Assembly: GCA_020086605.1 (NCBI GenBank)
Contig: JACBWW010000002.1
Coordinates: 26,781,304-26,845,303 of the forward strand
From: Lanius collurio
Taxonomy: Eukaryota; Chordata; Aves; Passeriformes; Laniidae
Length of the DNA stretch: 64,000 bases
Reading direction: 5' to 3'
Part shown: positions 45,831 to 64,000 of the stretch, piece by piece
Layout: each line of letters starts with the position of its first letter
Position numbering within the stretch: position 1 is the first letter of the stretch
Notes under the pieces: model-generated
What the model saw: the letters and a program-made list of their open reading frames with translations, nothing else
Databases searched by the model: none
What the model was told of the DNA's origin: nothing
Program-made: the position numbers and the translations under genes

Positions 45831-48800
45831 TCACAAGGTCTCCAGGCCCTTTTCACCACGGCTGTGTCCGTCTCCTGCTGCGTTTCAGCCCCCCTTCTAA
45901 CGTTCTGATTCACCCATCTTCTGCCCTGCGCTAATGATGCCATTCTTGGCATCAGCAGCAAAACTCTGCAAGCAAGATATTTAGCAAAAATACAGTGAGC
46001 TGAAGTACCAAATAAAACGGGTGCAAGGCAAAACTGCCTCTGTAACCTCTCTCCAGCCCTCAGGCTCCCTGTTGAAAGACAACCCATAATCTTCCTTCTT
46101 GAAATTGGATTCAATTTCTGTGTACAAGTCTTAAAATTATATCAATTACCATAGGAAGTTGCTGAAGTTATACACCAGACCGAAAACACCTTGAAAAGGC
46201 AAACTGTCAGATTCAAAGGCTTCTAATCCTCAGCTCAGCGAGACACAGATGGAGAAGCAGATTAGTGCCTTGTCATTTATAGCTCTGTTTGTAACGTACA
46301 TTTCTCATTTCCTTCATCTCGCGCTCCTGAGGCCTGGCACAAAACCCACTGAAGCTGAGGGGAGTCTTTCTGCTTTCTTCAACCTATTTTGCATCAAACC
46401 TTTACACAGTGCAGCTGATAGAGAGTGTAACGAGCTCTCTGCACTGACTGGAGCCATTTTATTTGATAAATAATTAGCCCGCAGCTTCTTGTCAAAATCT
46501 GGAAGTACTTTAAACTAAAAATACAGCAGTTAATGGTTGATTCTGCTTTTAACTGGTTTTGAATGCCAAAAACCACCCTGGGACTTTTTAATGAAGGCTA
46601 TTCCATGAATAGAGGATGTTCTTGCCAAAGCTCTGCACCAGATAACTGAGCAATCTTCATTTCCTTTTTCCTCTAAAGTGGGACTCCCACACGCCACCAC
46701 TGTAAACACAGAGCTTGCCTCCATAAACATGATTTCTGATGCTTAGCACAGCAAGGAGTCATACTCTACTCTATTTAAAGTGCAAGCTTCTCACATTTTG
46801 ACTCGCAGCCCTTAAAATAGCTGTTTATGGACGACACCAGATGGACATAAGGTATTACCACAGCCATTGGGCAACGATTATATTTCTTTGTAAAGAAGCT
46901 CAGCTTTATACCATCCAATAGGATTGGTGCCATTTAATTTGCTGCCCTAAGCTATAATAGCTGCTTTTTCATAAATCAGAACAGAAGATGGATTAGTTAA
47001 AATCAATTTATTACAGAACACCGGACAGCATCAGCCAAAATAAACCAAACGGCTGTAAGTACCTGTTTGGTGTTACTTTCTATTAAACAAATATCACTGA
47101 AGCATCCAAACCATGTTCTGTTTGTAAAGATCTCTGTTGTAAAGATGTGTAAAACACATCTGAAAGCAGCTCATTCAGTACCTGTGTATGGAGCAGCACA
47201 TATATCTGTACATATGCACAGCTGACTCTGCCTGATAGCATTAGCCCTGGATGCAGTGACTGACAGGGCAAGTGTTCTGGTTTGTTATTTTTACTGCTAC
47301 CATAATTAGTGATTTCATGTGGATTTCATCAATGTTCTTCATTTTTTCTCTGAACCCACTTCGTTCCCTCAGATGGTTAGCTTGTTTTAACAGCTCAGCT
47401 TTCCCCACTGAACCCAGCTATGCTTTACAAATCACTCTCTCTTACATCTACAAGATACCAGGAAATGGGTAACTTTCATTGTATTTATTTGCTTTTATAA
47501 ACAAGAAACTGGTTTTCTGTATGCACCACAAGCTCTATAGAAACAAACAGCATTTGGAACTGTTTTATAACTCTAAAAATTCATCAAGTTTTTCCAATTT
47601 GAAAATAATATCTCTAGCATTTGGATATTTCCTATCTGAAAATGGATACGTAGTATTTTCATTTCTATTCACCATCTAATGTCTTGAATATTTTTATATT
47701 CAAGGCAATGTCGTGGGAGACTTTACTGGTGCATTTGCCAAAGAAATTCCATAAGCACGTGCTGCCATGATTATTTTTCACTGCTTTTGAGACTGATGTT
47801 GCATAGCAAAGGCCCTCATTTAGAATCTGCAAGATCTGCAACAAATGTCTGCAAAAAGGGGAAGTAATATCTCTATGGACAAAATCTACAAATGCTTTTG
47901 CTCTTTTTTTTCTTTTTTCAGTTCATTGTCTTTTTTCTATCTCACTCTGTCAACTCAACCTCTCCCATAAGGGAACTGAAAAACAGGTAGGATTTCAGGT
48001 TTGGTTTGGATAAAATCCTGAAATGTGGGTATGTCTCTGAATTACCTCATCATCTTGGTTTGAACCCTTAGCTGAACTTTGTCCCAAAATATACCTCCAA
48101 CAAACCAGTGAAAAGTTTAGTAGAAACTTAAAAAACATGGAATCAAAAGTTACCTTGGTATAAACACATATTTGTTGCATATTTTTTGATTAAACAAAAT
48201 GTATATTTTTATTATAAATTATAGGTGATTGAGTTTCAGCATTCACTTAGCCCACACTAGTTTAAGGACTGACCTCACAGATCCTTGCATCTGCTAGATG
48301 GGTGGCCTCATTCATTTAATATATGTAATTCTACTGTATTGACTCCAAAATGAAGTTATTTTCCTAAGTAAGTGTTTAAGGTAAACCTAACACATTTCAC
48401 ACTTTTTCACTTATTAAAGCTTTGTCTGTGAAAGCATCAGCATATGGAACCAGAGTCTCTTTTACCTGAATCACCAAGTGGGGTGCTTCCACAGCCTGAT
48501 AAAGGCTGTTCCAAGCCCCCCAGAGACAAGCAGTGGATGAGTTAACCGAGATGAACAGCAGCAGCTCAAGCCCACGAGATGCACGTGAGCACCGGGCACC
48601 TGCAGGCCCCTGTGCTTCTCCATGACCATCAGCCCCACCAGCCTCTCCCTCTGGGCTGTGAGAGCTGCTTATGGGTTTCTGAGTCTGCAGCAGCCCAGGC
48701 TGCTGAACTCTGGGAATCTCAGACTGCATCTGCTGCCTTCCTGCTGTTGGCAAATCAGCCATAGCTCAGGCTCAAATCACAGAATCTTAGAGTGGCTTGG

Positions 48801-51090
48801 TTTGGAAGGGACCTTAGAGACCATCAGACCATCAAGTTCCAAACCCCTGCTCTGGGCAGGGACACCTTCCACTAGCCTGGGTTGCTCTGAGCCCCATCCA
48901 ACCTTCTGGAAATGGACTTTTATTATGTAGATTCAAACCACAGCAAACCACACTTCTGTTCTCCCTGCCACGGGCCTGCCAGTCAGAAGAGCCAAGCATT
49001 AAAACTGTCTTTAGAACGGTGGAAGGTGCAGCAGTTCCCCTTCTGGAGAAAACTGGCGTGCATTAAACCCGCAGCACTGGGCAGTGCATTTCTCCAGTTC
49101 ATTGCCAAGGCAATGACGGAGCGCACAGCCTCAGCTTCCGAGGGGCCGTTTGGCTGAAATGCTGACGTGTTGGAGGGCCAGCAGAAGGAAAAGGTTCTGA
49201 CAGCAGTGCCTCCATCGACTGTCCATCGGGACTTCAGTAGATGGCACTGTCTCACCAGCTGTCCCTTCCTGGGCACGTACAGATCATACTGTCACAAATT
49301 GCCTAGGCTTTTCTCCCTAACTAAACTACCCTTACTAAATAAACTACCCGATTTTTTTTTTCCCCTCTAGATGACATCTTGTTACATCTATTTGATTTTT
49401 CAGAGTAATAATCCAAATATTTAAGATGTATATAATAGTACAGCTGACCACTAAGCAATTTGTTGACACATTTTCTATTAGGTGGTATGAAGCAGGACTA
49501 AACAACACGTTTTTCCTGTATAAATTCCTGGATAAACAAAATGTCAATTACCTTTGACTATTAAAAAAAAAAAAAAAGTGTTCATATTTAAAATAGTTAC
49601 TTAGTTCTGTTTTCAGCTATGAAGTGTTCTGATTTCTGTTACATGGATTCTCATTTTTTTTCCCCTCAGTCTTCTTTATAGACATAGAACTTTTTGGGGT
49701 GGTTATGGGAGGGGATATCTCCACTCCAAATTTTGGAAGTAATGCCCTTAAAAATCCCATTTAATCTCTCTACACATCTGGTGCAGCACTTATATTTTTA
49801 TGTGTGTTTCCCATGTAGGTGATGTTAACACTGCCTTAATCTGACTTTACACTTGCCAAATTTGCAATCTATCAAATAATTGTAACCATCAGAGCAACCA
49901 CAATCCCTTAGGGAAAAGCAGTGTTAGCTAGTCCTGACTCAAGTTTATATCCTTGTCAGATTTCTCCTGTAGCTATTGTATTTATTTTCTTTTCTGCTAA
50001 ATTGTGTGAGAACCCTGGCACATCACCCAGAAATTCTGTCCAGCATCTGGATTGCATAGTCAACCACAGGAAATCTCATGGAGGGGCAACAGATTTTTGT
50101 TCCATTGTGTAGTTCTGCTGGGATCACCATCATCTTGGTCGTTGGATTTAGACTAATTTCCCATTACTTGATCTCTGACATGCTGGGACTTTTGTCTAAA
50201 AATCTGTCAACCACACTGATTTTTCTTGGTAATCAAAAGATTTCCCATTTCTCCCTATTAACCAGTGACTTGGCTGTGAGTTTGGAACAATTTCCTAACA
50301 AAGCAATGTGTGGACTTTCACAACTGAAAAAAAGGAGGCCCCAATTTAAATTAACTCTTTGTTTCCCCATATATGAAAAAAAAAATGGATACAGCCACAT
50401 TCTCAGTACCAGCTAGAAGGATACTGCATCTGTAGTAAAGCTATCACTACCAGAGATGCCATCTCAATGCTGGATGGCAGATCCACCAGCTTTTCTAGGA
50501 AATCTGTGAAATCTGGGTCAACAATTTGCAAATCACAAATTGCTCCATTTCTCTGACATCACCCTTGCGGACACTTTGAATACTTGAAAAGCTATAGTTA
50601 CTAGGATGTGGCTTTCCAGTGCAAGGCTGATGAGCAGCAAAATGATTACTTCTGCCACTTCCCTTCTTCCTTTCTCTTTTTTTTTTTTTTTCTTTTAATT
50701 TGTTTTGACATTAACCCTGAACTTTAAGAAGTGTATAAAAATCGGAGATTTTATATGGAGTATGTGTAATGCAGAATAGTCAGATGTTTTCTACAACATT
50801 CTAGACCAAGAACTGTGATGTCAAATGACCTAAAGAAGAGATCAGGAGCTCAGAAACCTGTATCTTTGGTTTAATAATTTAAATTGGTGTACTGCAAAAT
50901 ACCACCTCACCACAGCTTCATTGTTAGTTGATAATATAATTACAGAATTTAAAACGCCTGAAGAGTGGATTTTTATTTTAGCAAGTACTGTTGTTGTTTT
51001 AGGCCTAAAAAAGATCATAAGAAGAACTTGTAAAATCATAAATTAACCAACCCCCTTTGCAATTCTGTAGGTCTTTGCAGTCACACCCTT
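45831..51090. other. Intergenic region between PRKD3 and QPCT
   Basis: 5.3 kb between the two divergent promoters. It holds one CR1 fragment (48776-48915), a moderately GC-richer block (about 48950-49290), and poly-T/poly-A runs near 47900, 49561 and 50682. Short open frames here have no recognisable domains. Confidence 0.8.
48776..48915 (-). mobile_element. CR1 LINE 3' end fragment
   Basis: The plus strand reads ATCACAGAATC, then GGTTTGGAAGGGACCTTAGA, then GGGCAGGGACACCTTCCACT and GAGCCCCATCCAACCTTCTG, the reverse complement of a CR1 3' region. It is 5' truncated. Confidence 0.85.
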
Positions 51091-51648
51091 CAGGAACAGC
51101 CGTTCCGAGCTTCCATCAGCCACCAGCGCTGCTCCCGGCCGGTTCCCAGCAGGAGCCGGGCCGCGCCGCGGAGCCCTCCCTGATGCCAGCGCCCGGAGCT
51201 CCCACCGGTGTCCCAACGCGGACAGATCACGCGGGGCCCCGAGCCGCAGCCCACCCCGGAGCTGCCCCTCGGAACACAAAACCGGCTTTCAGGGCAAAGC
51301 CGCAGGCTCCGGCTTTTCCCACGGTGGGAAGGAATCACGAGTGCCTGCTCCGCCGTCGCGGCCCGGCGGCCGGGGGAGGAGGGAGAGGGGAGGGGGCCGG
51401 GGGCGGCAGGCAGCCCCTGGCACTGCTGACGTGCTGCCGGGGCCGAGCCCAGCTCGGAGGGAACGCGGGCTGCCACACAGACTGGCAGCGCTGCGGCTCC
51501 AGCAGCCAGCGCCGCTCCTGAGGCAGCCTCCTCCCTCTCTCCCTCCCTCTCTCCCTCCGTGCCTCCGTCCGTCCCTCCTCCGCCTCCACCTCCGCCGGCG
51601 CAGCCCCGGCTCTCTCCTTGCAGCCCCGGCACTCGGCGGAGGGAGGGG

Positions 51649-62524
<10,876 letters not shown>

Positions 62525-62785
62525 CAGAAAAAGCATCAACAAATTGTACTCCATTCACAACACTGTTTGCCCACCTTCACATTTGCTATTTAATTGCATT
62601 GGAGAGTATCAAGGGGAAGAAAAATATGATAGCTCTTGCTAGACTGACTATTGATTCAGCTGTTCCTGGCCCAATGGTCCATGTAGCCAAATAAGATACC
62701 ATTAAATAAGAACTAAGTTCAGCCTGGAAACAATTTGATCTTTCCATGTCTTATCTCTGAATAAAAAAAAGCCCCAGAATTTTTC
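62525..62785 (+). other. QPCT: QPCT 3' UTR (approximate end)
   Basis: Sequence from the stop to shortly after an AATAAA at 62760-62765, the nearest poly(A) signal. A second AATAAA at 63444-63449 could give a longer form. Confidence 0.6.
62760..62765 (+). terminator. QPCT: QPCT poly(A) signal
   Basis: Canonical AATAAA 236 bases after the QPCT stop codon. Confidence 0.65.
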
Positions 62786-64000
62786 CAGATTGTTATAATT
62801 GTTTTTTGTCACATATTATGATCCCAGGAGGGAATGCTTCAGGACTTAATTGTATGATACAGTTTTTACAAGGTGTGACCAACCTTTGCAGTGTTCAGCT
62901 ATGGAAATTTACACCATATTATCACAAGAAGCAAAAATCACACTATAGCAGACTTCTGCTTTGGGTTGAAATAAACCACCTCATTGCTGATGTGAGTTGC
63001 TAGAGCTGCTGACACGCAGATGTGATTTTTAATCCTCTCTGGTCCCTCTCCTCCTTCCCCTACAAAGATGGCTGCAAGGGCTCTTCTCATGCTGACCACC
63101 AGAAAACAGAGCAATAACCCAAATTCAGTTTTGTCCTTGTCATTTGTTGGATACTCTTTGATGGAGGAGGGTGCTGAGGGGTGATGCTAACAAGAAGAAA
63201 TGTGGGGGTTTCCCTGGGCTCTGACTGCAGTACAGGAGACATAAACAGATCAGGTGGCGTGTGGGAACAATGCCCCAGAACACACCATTCAGTCATGTGA
63301 GAATCATTCGCAATTTGACCCAAAACACCACCCACTTGCTGATTTTGATGCAGACTACAAAAGAAATAATCATACAAGGAAAGTGTTCACTTTAGAAACT
63401 ATAGTTTATCTAAATACAATTTTAAAGGCAAAGTGCTATCAAAAATAAAATGTTATTAAAAGCAAGATGACAGTTTAGGCACCAAAAATATACCAATTTA
63501 ACAACCCTGTGCTTTTACATTCCTTACTGGAATTATTCAAGAGATTTAGTGTAACACTGGCAAAAAGAAAGCCTAGACTGACATCAGTGAAAGCCAGAAG
63601 AACAGTATTCAAAAGCTACTGACAGAATTATGGTTTCGACTGGTGAGAAAAGGATGAGAACATTTTAAGAAAAAAATTAAAATATCGAGCTGGTAGAAAA
63701 TTAACTGGGAGAAAAAAGTCAGTATTTTACTGCTCCAGACCTTTTCCCTATGAAGTTCTACCCTGAGCAAAGAGATTCAAAAAGGAGGTAAGCCATGGGG
63801 TTGTAGGCATGTCAGATTTGCCCTGTATTTTACCATTTTTCTAAAGCAAACATTTTGGAGCCTAAGACAATATCAGCATCCATATTATAAAGTTGTAACA
63901 GAAATACGTATTTACAGCAATGAAAACTTGTAAAGTTTTACTGTTACAGGACAGCTTGAAAATTAAATTCAATCTGATTTTGGTAGCTCAAGGTGAAACA
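62786..64000. other. Region downstream of QPCT
   Basis: 1.2 kb with a second AATAAA (63444-63449) and no recognisable gene or repeat. In human the next gene in this direction is CDC42EP3, but none of it is visible here. Confidence 0.7.

Noticed and set aside
45194..45934. 246-codon open frame (+) downstream of the PRKD3 promoter
   Set aside because: Compositional frame in the CpG island; no recognisable domain, and Arg/Pro/Ala-rich on several frames at once.
49921..50416. Open frames of 63 and 112 codons in the intergenic region
   Set aside because: No domain or splice support; AT-rich chance frames.

Overview
This is a vertebrate nuclear genomic window, most likely from a bird. It carries intron-split genes with canonical GT-AG junctions, several degraded CR1-type LINE fragments (the characteristic LINE of birds and reptiles), fairly compact introns, two CpG islands and two runs of N marking assembly gaps. 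The gene order NDUFAF7 (+), PRKD3 (-), QPCT (+) matches the order known from human 2p22.2, so this is a conserved syntenic block. The species cannot be named from the sequence alone.

Layout: 113-2272 holds the last four exons of NDUFAF7 (+), a mitochondrial complex I assembly methyltransferase whose 5' half lies outside the window. It converges tail to tail with PRKD3 (-). The two 3' ends meet near 2750, where oppositely oriented poly(A) hexamers sit one base apart. PRKD3 runs from its 3' UTR (about 2740-5471) through 18 coding exons (5472-41538) to a non-coding first exon inside a CpG island at about 44.2-45.8 kb, which is interrupted by an N gap. The exons as placed keep frame through every junction and add up to exactly 890 codons plus a stop. 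They encode a protein kinase D with two C1 zinc fingers, a PH domain and a CAMK-type kinase domain. After about 5 kb of intergenic DNA with one CR1 fragment comes a second CpG island and QPCT (+), complete in seven exons (51649-62524). It encodes a 356-residue secretory-pathway glutaminyl cyclase with all zinc and catalytic residues in place. The last 1.2 kb shows no recognisable gene.

The three genes are not an operon and have separate roles: complex I assembly, diacylglycerol signalling, and N-terminal pyroglutamate formation. Their link is positional: PRKD3 and NDUFAF7 share a convergent 3' boundary, and PRKD3 and QPCT are divergently transcribed from separate CpG islands about 6 kb apart.

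I found no CRISPR array, operon, phage, tRNA or novel multi-gene system. The points most worth checking are the back-to-back poly(A) signals, the absence of any N-glycosylation sequon in this QPCT, a possible second PRKD3 first exon cut by the assembly gap, promoter motifs resembling ZNF143 and NRF1 sites, a probable LTR remnant in PRKD3 intron 1, and several exact short duplications and palindromes in introns.
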